Of a stretch of DNA of 53,982 bases, positions 25,260-33,679 are shown piece after piece. The notes beneath the pieces were generated by a model. That model was not told the origin of the DNA. It saw only the letters and a program-made list of their open reading frames with translations, and did no database searches. Each line of letters opens with the position of its first letter. Position 1 is the first letter of the stretch. The stretch is from the NCBI GenBank assembly GCA_027533385.1, contig JAPZUE010000098.1:1-53982 (forward strand), written 5' to 3'. Source of the stretch: Rhizobium sp. (GTDB lineage: Bacteria > Pseudomonadota > Alphaproteobacteria > Rhizobiales > Rhizobiaceae). Both the position numbers and the translations under genes were made by a program.

Positions 25260-25277
25260 ATGACAGTTTTGTGACAA
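25260..25277 (-). promoter_or_regulatory. Pho box upstream of pit
   Basis: On the reverse strand, TTGTCAC-AAAA-CTGTCAT gives two 7-base half sites at 11-bp spacing; the second is a perfect CTGTCAT and the first differs at two positions. It lies between the Nudix stop (25284) and the pit start (25115) and points toward pit. In Sinorhizobium meliloti, PhoB represses the low-affinity Pit system under phosphate limitation, so repression is the more likely sense here. Confidence 0.7.
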
Positions 25278-25283
25278 TGTTTA

Positions 25284-25793
25284 TCAGGCGACATTCGCCG
25301 TGATCTTGCCGCCCTCGGGCTGGGGCGCGGCCTGTTTGCCGAAGGCGAGAAACAATGCCTTGAGCTCCGGCTCGTCCACCCGCGAGGCAGCTTCCTGGCA
25401 ACTCACCCAGTCGAGCTTGCGGCTGCCCTTCTCGGGAAACTCCTTGAGCAGGCTTTTGACTTCCAGCGCATGCACCTGCACGCGGGTGAGCACCTGATGG
25501 CCACCGCGCATGCGTTTCATATAGCTGTAATAGCCGAAGGGTTCGCGGCTGGCCTTGCCCTTGATGCCGGCCTCTTCAAAGGCCTCCTGCTCGGCAATCG
25601 CATGCGGCAGCTTTCCGGGCATGTGCCAGCCCTTCGGGATGACCCAGCGACCGGTATCCCGGCTGGTGATCACCAGTACCTCAAGCTCGCCGGTCTTCTT
25701 CTTCTTGCGATGGCAGATCGCGGCAAACTGCTGCCGCGGCGGACGCTGCAGCATGAGCTTCAGGTTGGATGTGATGCGGCCGATGATACCCAA
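25284..25793 (-). CDS. Nudix hydrolase with variant Nudix box
   Basis: Nudix-fold pyrophosphohydrolase of 169 residues. The Nudix helix reads PGKLPHAIAEQEAFEEAGI. The EExG(I) core that binds metal is intact, but the usual GG..E is GKL and the arginine of REUxEE is glutamine. The preceding strand GRWVIPKGWHM and the Tyr-rich FGYYSYMKRM resemble the diphosphoinositol/diadenosine polyphosphate hydrolase branch. The start is TTG 25793, supported by GAGGTG nine bases before; no ATG is available. Substrate unknown. It is upstream of pit on the same strand, but the Pho box between them argues for separate control. Confidence 0.85.
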   Translation of the reverse strand: MGIIGRITSNLKLMLQRPPRQQFAAICHRKKKKTGELEVLVITSRDTGRWVIPKGWHMPGKLPHAIAEQEAFEEAGIKGKASREPFGYYSYMKRMRGGHQVLTRVQVHALEVKSLLKEFPEKGSRKLDWVSCQEAASRVDEPELKALFLAFGKQAAPQPEGGKITANVA

Positions 25794-25977
25794 TGAACTT
25801 GCACCTCGATTCGTGAATCAGAATACGCCAAAATACCGGTAGAATATGACGGCATGCGCCGAATTCGGGCGCTTTTCACCGATTGGTTATCGCTGCCTAG
25901 CAGGTGTGCCCGGTGAGCGTTCATTTCAATGCGACATCCGGTACCCGGACCTCGCCTTTCCCCGACATTTTGAAGCT

Positions 25978-26742
25978 TCAGGATGCCGCAAATACGCCAA
26001 AGGCCCTGAGGCCCTCGATGACGCCATCCGCAGCCTTGCCCCGGGTTGCAATCATGCCGTCTTTCGCCTGTGCGAGGCTGGCGAGTTCCGGCAGCGCGTT
26101 GCCGGGCAGGATGCCCCGTACGCCCTCCAGTTCGAACATCGCCCGATCATTGCCCGTATCGCCTGCAACGATCACGTCGCTGAGACCGATGCCGAGCGCG
26201 CCGCAGAGCCAGACCAGCGCCTGTCCCTTGTCGGCGGACCGGGGCACCACATCCAGATCCCGCGCACTGGAATAGATGACGCGTGCCTGATGTCCGTTCT
26301 CAATGAGCTGTCTCTCCAGCGCCAGAATTTCGTCCGCCGTTGCGTCATGCAGATACCAGCTCGACTTGTAGTCATGCTGGTATTGTTGCGGCTGGCGCGA
26401 CAGGCGCCCCATCATCAACAGTTCTGCCTCTATCAGATCGACGTCAAAACCTTCGCTGATTAAGGCGCGATAGTCGGTGGCGAGATGCGGATGGGTCTGC
26501 GAATGCAACATGGTGCCCACACCGCCGATCAGGAAATCCGCAGGCGGCAGTCCTTCCTCGACAGTGAAATCCAGCATGTCCTCGATAAGCCGGCCGCTGT
26601 TGTAGACCAGCAGCGGTCGCTCGCCATAGGGGATCGCCTGCCAGAGGCGTGCGAATTCACGCGACGCGTCGCGATCGCCCGCGAGCGTTCCGTCGAGGTC
26701 GGAGGAAAAGAGGCGTACCGGTTTCAATCCCCGTCGTTCCAT
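25978..26742 (-). CDS. mfpsB: Mannosylfructose-phosphate phosphatase (HAD-IIB)
   Basis: Dephosphorylates mannosylfructose-6-phosphate to the non-reducing osmolyte mannosylfructose. The 254-residue protein is a sucrose-phosphatase-type HAD enzyme. Motif I is SSDLDGTLAGD, motif II YNSGR, the motif III lysine is in ADKGQALVW and motif IV is VAGDTGNDRAMF. Its start overlaps the 3' end of the glycosyltransferase gene by 19 bp, which implies co-translation. The pair matches the mfpsA-mfpsB arrangement described in Agrobacterium tumefaciens. A sucrose-6-phosphate phosphatase role is the alternative and cannot be excluded by sequence alone. Confidence 0.85.
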   Translation of the reverse strand: MERRGLKPVRLFSSDLDGTLAGDRDASREFARLWQAIPYGERPLLVYNSGRLIEDMLDFTVEEGLPPADFLIGGVGTMLHSQTHPHLATDYRALISEGFDVDLIEAELLMMGRLSRQPQQYQHDYKSSWYLHDATADEILALERQLIENGHQARVIYSSARDLDVVPRSADKGQALVWLCGALGIGLSDVIVAGDTGNDRAMFELEGVRGILPGNALPELASLAQAKDGMIATRGKAADGVIEGLRAFGVFAAS

Positions 26743-28061
26743 GGTGCGGCCCAGTCGCTTTCCTCCAGAGCTTGCGCCACAGGACGCCCTTCCACAAGGG
26801 CCACAAGCTGCTGCGCGATGCCGGTCCAGGTAAACAGACTGCGAGCCTTGTGGGCTCCCATGCGTGACAAGCGCCCATAAAGCCGTGGATGGTTCAGCGG
26901 CTTCATCATGGTGATGCCGAGATCATACTTGTCGAACGGGTCGGCATAGAGCGCATGCCGGCCGTAACTGACTGCGCGAAACAGCCCGCCATGGATCGTC
27001 ACGATCGTCGGCGTGCCGCTCGCCATCGCCTCGATCGCCGTCATGCCGAAGGGCTCGTAACGGCTGGAAAGCACGAAGAGATCGGCGGCGCGATACATGT
27101 CGGGCAGGTCTTCGTCCGGAATGAAACCGGAGAAATCGACCTTGTCGGCAATGCCGAGATCGGCGACCTGCTGCTTCAGCTGCGAGAGGATGGTCTCTTC
27201 CTGCGGGTCGAGGTTTTCACCGCCCAGCGCCAGCCGCAACCGGGCTTCCGGCACGCGTTCTGCTAGAACCGCAAATCCATCGATCAGGAGGTCATAACCC
27301 TTGTTCGTCGCAAGCCGCCCGAGGGCCAGAATGGTGGTGCCCTCGAAACCGAAGCGCTGGCGAACCAGGCGCCGCGATGTTTCCGACACCGGATAGAAGC
27401 GGTTGTCGTCATAACCTGGCGGGATCATATGGACGCGATTGCGCGGCAGCCCATAGTCTTCCGTCAGCATGTCGAGCTGGATCGGCGTTGTCGCGATGAC
27501 GAGCTGGCAGCTGCGATAGACGATCAGCTCGTGCTGGATGCGTTCGTTGAAGTTGAACTCCTGCTCGAAGCGGTCCGCACGTTCGGGATAATCCGTCTCC
27601 ATCTGCCGCTTCTTCCAGATGCCGAGCGAATGCGGCGTATGGATATGCGGCACACGAAGCGCCTCCGACAACCGCTGCCCAGCCACACCGGCATCCCAGT
27701 AATGGCTGTTGATGAAGAGATAGGAGAGACCCTCGCGCTTGATCCAGCGCAGCGCCTTCTCGTTCCACTCGGTCAGATGGCGGTGGAGATACTCCTTCGG
27801 GATGAAGTCGCGGCCGCCGCAGGGAATGCGTACCACCCGGACATTTTCGTCCACCGCGTCGATCTCCGGCCGCTCCTCGAAGCGGCGGGTGAAGATGTCG
27901 ACGTTGTGTCCGAGCTGCGCGAGCTTCTTCGCAAGCTCGAGAACATAGACCACCTGCCCACCGGTATCGGCAGCCCCGAGAGGCGGCTGGGCGGCCACAT
28001 AGCCATGCGTGGAAACGAGCGCGATACGCGGCGTTTCGTGCGGATCCGTTGGTAAAGCCAT
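26724..28061 (-). CDS. mfpsA: Mannosylfructose-phosphate synthase (GT4)
   Basis: Retaining GT-B glycosyltransferase that joins GDP-mannose to fructose-6-phosphate. The 445-residue sequence shows the sucrose-phosphate-synthase-like N-terminal STHGYVAAQPPLGAADTGGQ loop and HTPHSLGIWKKRQME. The C-terminal domain has LGRLATNKGYDLLIDGF and the EX7E motif in SSRYEPFGMTAIEAMASG. It is close in size and layout to the Agrobacterium enzyme (about 454 aa). The phosphatase gene overlaps its end. The product is an osmotic and carbon-storage sugar; osmotic induction would be expected but no operator is evident. Confidence 0.87.
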   Translation of the reverse strand: MALPTDPHETPRIALVSTHGYVAAQPPLGAADTGGQVVYVLELAKKLAQLGHNVDIFTRRFEERPEIDAVDENVRVVRIPCGGRDFIPKEYLHRHLTEWNEKALRWIKREGLSYLFINSHYWDAGVAGQRLSEALRVPHIHTPHSLGIWKKRQMETDYPERADRFEQEFNFNERIQHELIVYRSCQLVIATTPIQLDMLTEDYGLPRNRVHMIPPGYDDNRFYPVSETSRRLVRQRFGFEGTTILALGRLATNKGYDLLIDGFAVLAERVPEARLRLALGGENLDPQEETILSQLKQQVADLGIADKVDFSGFIPDEDLPDMYRAADLFVLSSRYEPFGMTAIEAMASGTPTIVTIHGGLFRAVSYGRHALYADPFDKYDLGITMMKPLNHPRLYGRLSRMGAHKARSLFTWTGIAQQLVALVEGRPVAQALEESDWAAPWNDGD

Positions 28062-28168
28062 AACCCCACTCTGGAAAATTCGTTCGTCTGAAGAGCGTAG
28101 GAAACGCCTCGACGATACGATTGTTCCATTTTCCGGGGTCGGGCCGCCGTTCGGAGTGCGCCGTGAAC

Positions 28169-28852
28169 TCAGGTCACGGCCACATCTCCGACGATGACGA
28201 TGTGGAGTGCGCGCGGGCCATGCGCGCCGAGCAGCAGCGTCTGCTCGATGTCGGCCGAGCGTGACGGCCCGGTGATCAGGTTGACCGTGCGCGGCATGAT
28301 GTCCCCGTGTGCGGCGCGCAGACTGGCCCAGAGGCTCTCCATGTCGCCGACGATATCAGACGCCGTGACGACGACGATATGGTGGTCAGGCAGAAAGTTG
28401 AGCGTCACCGGATTGTCGGGGCCGGAGAGCACGCAAAGCGTACCCGTCTCGGCAATACCGCCGAATGCATGGCTGACGGCGACGAGGTCGTTGCCATCCG
28501 AGGCGCCACTCAGGATCTCAAGCGCTCCGGCGCTCTGCCAGGGCAGGTTCACAAGTCTGGTGTCGGCACCAATCCGGATCGAGGCCGGCAGATTGCGCTG
28601 CTTGAGATACTCGGCGACCGACTGCGGCAGGGTCTCGCGCGAGGTGAGCCGCTCCGTCGTCGCATTGTATTTCTCGGCCATGGCGATGAAGAGTGCCAGC
28701 CGCTCCTCGGCCGGCAGCTGGCCGCGCTTGGGGATAATCCCGCGCGGGCGCTCGGCAAGTCGTGTCGAGACGGTTGCGGCACGCTCAGTGTCGCCGGCGC
28801 TCACTTTCAGCGAGGTGCGGATGCGGGAAAGAATGGCCTGGCGGCTGTCCAT
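28169..28852 (-). CDS. lutC: Lactate utilization protein C
   Basis: Third component of the LutABC L-lactate oxidation system that converts lactate to pyruvate. The 227-residue LUD-domain protein starts MDSRQAILSRIRTSL. It shows the conserved SHAFGGIAETGTLCVLSGPD segment and ends with a GPSRSADIEQTLLLGAHGPR motif typical of LutC. It begins 3 bp after the lutB stop, so it is translated from the same operon. Last gene of the operon; its catalytic contribution within the complex is not established. Confidence 0.93.
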   Translation of the reverse strand: MDSRQAILSRIRTSLKVSAGDTERAATVSTRLAERPRGIIPKRGQLPAEERLALFIAMAEKYNATTERLTSRETLPQSVAEYLKQRNLPASIRIGADTRLVNLPWQSAGALEILSGASDGNDLVAVSHAFGGIAETGTLCVLSGPDNPVTLNFLPDHHIVVVTASDIVGDMESLWASLRAAHGDIMPRTVNLITGPSRSADIEQTLLLGAHGPRALHIVIVGDVAVT

Positions 28853-28855
28853 TTG

Positions 28856-30280
28856 TCAGGCTCCCTGCTTCTGGCGTGCGGCCCATTGCTGGGCAAAGGT
28901 CTGTCCCTCCGGTGCCGGCAGATCGCGAACGCTGGTCCAGCCCGAGGCGAAGGGCAGCGCGGCGATCCGCCCGCGTCTGCCGCCGAGAACGGACAGCATG
29001 CGGGCACCGATGGAGGTTGCCAGCCGGTATAGCTTCGGCCGCTTGGCGAAGAAGGCCCAGACCCCAAGGCCGTAGCGCGCCGTGGCCGGGTTGAGGTGCT
29101 TCTCGAATTCCCGCTCGCGCCAGTGCCGCATCATCTTCGGCAGCGGAATATGCATCGGGCAAACACTTTCGCAGCGCCCGCAAAAGGTCGAGGCATTCGG
29201 CAGATGCCCTGAAATGTCGACGCCGAAAAGCGATGGCGTCAGCACCGCGCCCATCGGCCCCGGATAGACCGACCCATAGGCATGGCCGCCGACGGCGTGA
29301 TAGACCGGACAGTGGTTCATGCAGGCGCCGCAGCGTATGCAGCGCAGCATGTCCTGGAATTCGCTGCCGAGCATGGCGGTACGGCCATTGTCGAGCAGGA
29401 TGACGTGATACTCCTCCGGCCCATCCGGATCTTCGGCGCGGCGCGGTCCTGTCGAGAAGGTCGTGTAGACGGATATGTCCTGCCCCGTCGCAGAGCGGGC
29501 GAGAAGCCTCAGGATCTGCGAACAGTCCTCCAGCGTCGGCACCAGCTTTTCGATCGAGGCGACGACGATATGCACCTTCGGCAACGATTGCGTCAGGTCG
29601 CCATTGCCCTCGTTGGTGACGATGACGGACGTGCCGGTTTCGGCGATCAGGAAGTTGGCTCCGGTGATCCCGACATCGGCCTGGAAGTAGCGCTTGCGCA
29701 GCACCTGGCGGGCTTCTGACAGCAGTGTTTCCGGTGCCGTCAGATCGCGCTTCGGGTCGAGATGCGTATGCACCCGGCGGAAATCCTCTTCCACCTGTTC
29801 CTTGTTGAGATGCACCGCCGGCGCAATGATATGGCTCGGATGCTCGCCGCGAAGCTGGATGATATATTCGCCGAGATCGGTCTCGACCGGTTCGATCGCA
29901 TGCTCGGAGAGGAAGTCGTTGAGGTTGATCTCCTCGGTGATCATCGACTTGCCCTTGGTCACGGTCCTTGCCCCGACCCGCCGGCAGATGTCGAGCACCA
30001 GCTGGCGCGCATCCTCGGCACTTTCCGCCCAATGCACATGGCCACCTGATGCCGTCACCTTGCGCTCATAGGCTTCGAGATAGAGGTCGAGATGGGCGAG
30101 CGTGTGGTTCTTGATCTCGCGGCCCTTGTCGCGCAGGGCATCGAATTCGGGAAGGGCGGCCACGGCGGCCGCGCGCTTGGCGATGAAACCCTTCTCGACA
30201 TTGGTCAGTGCCTTCTGCAACTGGCCGTCGGCCAGCGCCCTGGCGGCATTGTCCTTGAACTGCGGGGCGGTGAATTGCAT
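28856..30280 (-). CDS. lutB: Lactate utilization iron-sulfur protein B
   Basis: The 474-residue LutB subunit, combining a LUD domain with two 4Fe-4S binding sites. The LUD part (about 70-300) contains KGKSMITEEINLN and TGANFLIAETGTSVIVTNEG. The cluster motifs are CIRCGACMNHCP (314-325) and CGRCESVCP (367-375). It transfers electrons from lactate oxidation toward the respiratory chain. ATG 30280 has a clear GGGAGG. The lutA stop lies 25 bp upstream. Length and motifs match the family fully. Confidence 0.95.
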   Translation of the reverse strand: MQFTAPQFKDNAARALADGQLQKALTNVEKGFIAKRAAAVAALPEFDALRDKGREIKNHTLAHLDLYLEAYERKVTASGGHVHWAESAEDARQLVLDICRRVGARTVTKGKSMITEEINLNDFLSEHAIEPVETDLGEYIIQLRGEHPSHIIAPAVHLNKEQVEEDFRRVHTHLDPKRDLTAPETLLSEARQVLRKRYFQADVGITGANFLIAETGTSVIVTNEGNGDLTQSLPKVHIVVASIEKLVPTLEDCSQILRLLARSATGQDISVYTTFSTGPRRAEDPDGPEEYHVILLDNGRTAMLGSEFQDMLRCIRCGACMNHCPVYHAVGGHAYGSVYPGPMGAVLTPSLFGVDISGHLPNASTFCGRCESVCPMHIPLPKMMRHWREREFEKHLNPATARYGLGVWAFFAKRPKLYRLATSIGARMLSVLGGRRGRIAALPFASGWTSVRDLPAPEGQTFAQQWAARQKQGA

Positions 30281-30304
30281 GCCTTCGTCCTCCCTGTGTG
30301 TCCG

Positions 30305-31078
30305 TTATTTGCCGCTGCCGGCAATCGGCCGCCCGTCGGTCATGCCGGCCAGCACCTCCGCGACATGCCGCACCTCGATGGATGAGCCCTCGCGCTTGAG
30401 TTTGCCCGCAATGTTCATCAGGCAGCCCATATCACCGGCAAGCAGCAGCTCGGCGCCGGTCTCGGCAATCATCGCCGTCTTCTTCGAGACGATCTTGCCG
30501 GAGATGTCGGGATACTTGACGCAGAACGTGCCGCCGAACCCGCAGCAGACATCCGGCCCGGCCATTTCCTTGAGGTCCAGCCCCTCGACGCTCGACAGCA
30601 GCGCGCGCGGCTGTTTCGATATGCCGAGCTCGCGCAGGCCCGAACAGCTGTCGTGATAGGTCACGGTTCGATCGAGACGCGCCTGTACTTGCGTCATGCC
30701 ACGCACGTCGGTCAGGAAGGAAACGAGCTCGAACACCTTGTCCGAGAAGCGCCGACAGCGCTCCTCCCAGAGGACGTCGCCCTTGAACAGTTCGGGATAG
30801 TGCATCTTCAGCATGGCGCCGCAGGAACCCGAGGGCACGACGACATAGTCGAAGCCTTCGAACTGCTCGATCACCTGCTTTGCCAGATCGCGCGTATCCT
30901 TCGTGTCGCCGGAATTATAGGCCGGCTGGCCGCAACAGGTCTGGGCGATCGGCACATGCACATTGCAGCCGGCATCCTCGATCAACTTGGCGGCGGAGAA
31001 GCCGACACTGGGCCGGAAGAGATCGACCAGGCAGGTGGCAAACAGGCCGACCTTCGGCCGCGATTGGATGTCGCTCAC
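30305..31078 (-). CDS. lutA: Lactate utilization Fe-S oxidoreductase A
   Basis: LutA, a 257-residue protein of two CCG domains resembling GlcF and heterodisulfide reductase subunit B. Cysteine motifs visible are TCCGQPAYNSGD, PSGSCGAMLK, YHDSCSGLRELGI and VCCGFGGTFCVKYP. It probably passes electrons from lactate to quinone with LutB and LutC. The start is GTG 31078, overlapping the stop of the upstream regulator gene by 4 bp (GTGA). That makes the regulator and the lut enzymes one transcript with coupled translation. Confidence 0.95.
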   Translation of the reverse strand: MSDIQSRPKVGLFATCLVDLFRPSVGFSAAKLIEDAGCNVHVPIAQTCCGQPAYNSGDTKDTRDLAKQVIEQFEGFDYVVVPSGSCGAMLKMHYPELFKGDVLWEERCRRFSDKVFELVSFLTDVRGMTQVQARLDRTVTYHDSCSGLRELGISKQPRALLSSVEGLDLKEMAGPDVCCGFGGTFCVKYPDISGKIVSKKTAMIAETGAELLLAGDMGCLMNIAGKLKREGSSIEVRHVAEVLAGMTDGRPIAGSGK

Positions 31079-31905
31079 GCTTTTGTCTCCGTCTTGGAAT
31101 TGCCGGCGGCGCGGTTCCCGCGCCCGCCATCGCGCCGGATCAGCCGCAGTTTCGCGACCCGTCCCCATTCGCCCGCCCGCGCGCTTTCGTCTGCAGCGCG
31201 CATGACGAAATCGATATGTGCCTGTGCCGCCGCCTTGGCGCCCGCCGGGTCTCCGGCCTGGATCGCATCATGGATCGCGACATGCTGTTCGAGCAGCCGC
31301 TCCCGGGCATTGGGCAGCGAGAACACGGCCTTGCGATTGAAGAAAATGCCCTCCGACAGCAGCCGATAGCAGGCCCGCATCGTGTGCAGCAGGATGATGT
31401 TGTGCGCGGCTTCACCGACGGCATTGTGAAACTCGACATCGGCCGCCAGTTCGTCTTCCGGCTCTTGGGTCCCGTGCGCCTGCCGCATGTCCTCGATGAT
31501 CCGCGAGAGGAGCGCCTTGTCCGTCTCGGTTGCCCGCTGAGCCGCCAACTCTGCCGTCAGGCCCTCCAGTTCGCGGCGATATTCGAGATAGTCGCGCGTG
31601 GCGCGTGCATGCCGAGAAATGAGATCGGTGATCGGCTTGGAAAACACCTGCCCGATGATGTCAGCGACGAACGTGCCGCCGCCATGATGGCTGACCAGCA
31701 GTCCCCGGCTTTCCAGTTCCTTCAGCGCATCGCGCAGGATCGGCCGCGAGACCTCCAGCGATTGCGAAAGCTCCCGCTCGCCAGGCAACCGATCTCCGTC
31801 GCGCAGTACGCCGTCGAGGATCAGAAGTTCGATCTGCTGCACCACTTCATCGGCCGTGCGGCTGTGGCTTACGCCCGAAAACAGGCTGTCATCGCTCTCG
31901 TTCAT
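31075..31905 (-). CDS. lutR: GntR/FadR-family regulator of lactate utilization
   Basis: A 276-residue winged-helix regulator. The DNA-binding domain is near residues 17-80 (VVQQIELLILDGVLRDGDRL, then ELSQSLEVSRPILRDALKEL) and the C-terminal FCD ligand domain is about 110-250. FadR-family members next to lut/lld genes usually respond to lactate. The ATG at 31905 is supported by AAGGAG; the open frame to 31989 lacks a ribosome site. The first gene of the operon, overlapping lutA, so it is probably autoregulated together with its targets. Effector assignment is by context. Confidence 0.88.
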   Translation of the reverse strand: MNESDDSLFSGVSHSRTADEVVQQIELLILDGVLRDGDRLPGERELSQSLEVSRPILRDALKELESRGLLVSHHGGGTFVADIIGQVFSKPITDLISRHARATRDYLEYRRELEGLTAELAAQRATETDKALLSRIIEDMRQAHGTQEPEDELAADVEFHNAVGEAAHNIILLHTMRACYRLLSEGIFFNRKAVFSLPNARERLLEQHVAIHDAIQAGDPAGAKAAAQAHIDFVMRAADESARAGEWGRVAKLRLIRRDGGRGNRAAGNSKTETKA

Positions 31906-31941
31906 CGCCTTCTCCTTGAGGCTCCATACCAAGATCTGCCG

Positions 31942-31960
31942 CAATTGGTCAATTTTTTTG
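31942..31960 (-). promoter_or_regulatory. Candidate operator/promoter of the lut operon
   Basis: An AT-rich patch with the small inverted repeat ATTG-GT-CAAT (31944-31953) lies about 40 bp before the lutR start. It resembles TGGTC-type half sites of FadR-like regulators but is not a full TNGTNNNACNA match. Weak evidence. Confidence 0.3.
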
Positions 31961-32071
31961 TCCACTTCGCCCGGTTCCCGGATGGGCATCGATCGCGCCC
32001 TGTGACGTTTGCGCCTTTGCGCTGAGGCGGACGCGCTGCTAGCTTGATGATGGGCAAGGGAGACAGGTGGC

Positions 32072-33343
32072 GTGGCAAAAGGTGATTTTGCATTTCCGAT
32101 GGCACCGGAGCGCGCCTTGGCGCTCGGCGAGATCCATGCGCGCCCCTACGCGCTGGTCAAATCCGGCCGCGTGATCTTCCAGCTCGCCTTCATGATGGAT
32201 GGCGGCTCGGCGGTCCATCATGCTGCGATATCAGAACTGTCGCGCGCGCGCGGCGTCGCCCCGCCGGAGAAGAACGGGCGCTATCACTCGCTGGCCTGGG
32301 GGCAGGGAACGCTGCGCTGGGAGCGGCATACGGAGTTTTCGACCTGGTTCTGGGACGGCCCGCTGCCGGACAAGTTCGGTGGCGAGGTGCCCGTCCATCC
32401 CTTCGGCGATGGCTTTACCGCGCCCGGACCGCTGATCTCCGGCATTCGCCTGGAATTGAGACCCGAGGGACCGGAGACGGTCGAGGCGCGCAACATCTTC
32501 GATCCCGCAAGCCTTTGCTACAGCGAGCTGAAGAACGGCCAGGCAGCCGTCCTCACCGACTTTCGCCAGGATGGCCACGGCCTCACCCAGATCCTCGTCA
32601 TTGACAGAGGCATGACCGAAGCCGGTCGCGGTGCTGTCGTCCAGCGCCTGCTCGACATCGAGACCTATCGCACCATGGCCATGCTCGGCCTGCCGCTCGC
32701 CCAGACCCTGTCGCCCGAGATCCGCCGCATCGAGGACGGCCTGACCGCCGTTACCCAGCGGATGAAGGCGCATGCCCGCGACGAGTCCGACGAGATGCTC
32801 TCCGAACTCACGCGTCTGGCCGCCGAACTCGAAGCCAATGCAGCCTTGAGCCTTTATCGTTTCGGTGCCAGCCGCGCCTATGACGGCATCGTCCGCGAGC
32901 GCATCAAGACGCTGGATGAAACGCCGGTGCCCGGCCACGAAACGCTGGGCGCCTTCCTGGAGCGTCGCCTCGCCCCCGCCATGCGTACCTGCCAGTCGGT
33001 CGAGGAGCGCCAGGCCAACCTCTCGCGAAAACTGTCGCGAGCGACCGCCCTTGTCCGCTCCTGGATCGATGTCGAGCTGGAACGCCAGAATTCCGATCTT
33101 TTGACCGCGATGAACAGCCGTGCCGAAATGCAGCTGCGCCTGCAGCAGACGGTTGAAGGCCTCTCCGTCGCCGCGATCTCCTACTATGTCGTCGGCCTTG
33201 TGGGATACGCCGTCAAAGCCATCCCGCATGACGCTCTGCCCTTCGACCCGGCCATCATCACCGGTCTGTCGGTGCCGCTCGCCGTAATCGGCGTCTGGTG
33301 GGTCGTGCGACGCATCCGCCGCCGCCACGAGCGGGACGGCTGA
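32072..33343 (+). CDS. DUF3422 family membrane protein
   Basis: A 423-residue protein of the DUF3422 family, common in alphaproteobacteria and without known function. The N-terminus has the conserved LALGEIHARPYALVKSG motif, followed by a WERHTEFSTWFWDG strand region. The middle is helical (about 215-365). Two transmembrane helices close the protein (VAAISYYVVGLVGYAVKAI and ITGLSVPLAVIGVWWVV), with a positively charged cytoplasmic tail. The start is GTG 32072 after a GGGAGACAGG site. It is divergent from lutR across 166 bp and its stop abuts the hicB stop. Confidence 0.9.
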   Translation: MAKGDFAFPMAPERALALGEIHARPYALVKSGRVIFQLAFMMDGGSAVHHAAISELSRARGVAPPEKNGRYHSLAWGQGTLRWERHTEFSTWFWDGPLPDKFGGEVPVHPFGDGFTAPGPLISGIRLELRPEGPETVEARNIFDPASLCYSELKNGQAAVLTDFRQDGHGLTQILVIDRGMTEAGRGAVVQRLLDIETYRTMAMLGLPLAQTLSPEIRRIEDGLTAVTQRMKAHARDESDEMLSELTRLAAELEANAALSLYRFGASRAYDGIVRERIKTLDETPVPGHETLGAFLERRLAPAMRTCQSVEERQANLSRKLSRATALVRSWIDVELERQNSDLLTAMNSRAEMQLRLQQTVEGLSVAAISYYVVGLVGYAVKAIPHDALPFDPAIITGLSVPLAVIGVWWVVRRIRRRHERDG

Positions 33344-33679
33344 TCAGCGCTCCGCCGCCTCGGCAATGACGTCGGCGATCCATTCGTTGAGGCTCTTGTC
33401 TTCGGCGCGTGCCGCAATTACGGCTGCCTCGTGCAGTTTCGGATCGAGCCGCAGGTTGAACTTGCCGGAAAACTGCCGATAGGGCTCGACACCCTTCTCC
33501 GCACACATCTCCAGAAAGACGGAAAGCGAGATGGCGCCTTCCCGGCGCAGCGCCTCGATGCTTTCGCCGTAGAAGTCTGCGCCGCCGTTCAGCCCGAGAA
33601 ACTCCCCGCGCAAGAGACCGAGATCCGGATCGAGCGAGACCACGGCCTTGTGGCCATCGATTTCGATCACATTGTTCAT
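33344..33679 (-). CDS. hicB: HicB-family antitoxin
   Basis: A 111-residue antitoxin. The N-terminal part (AVVSLDPDLGLLRGEFLGLN, then FYGESIEALRRE) is the degraded RNase-H-like HicB domain. The C-terminal FNLRLDPKLHEAAVIAARA and SLNEWIADVIAEA form a ribbon-helix-helix DNA-binding domain for autoregulation. The start ATG 33679 (MNNVIEIDG) overlaps the hicA stop by 4 bp. Toxin first, antitoxin second is the standard hicAB order. The stop abuts that of the convergent DUF3422 gene. Confidence 0.9.
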   Translation of the reverse strand: MNNVIEIDGHKAVVSLDPDLGLLRGEFLGLNGGADFYGESIEALRREGAISLSVFLEMCAEKGVEPYRQFSGKFNLRLDPKLHEAAVIAARAEDKSLNEWIADVIAEAAER

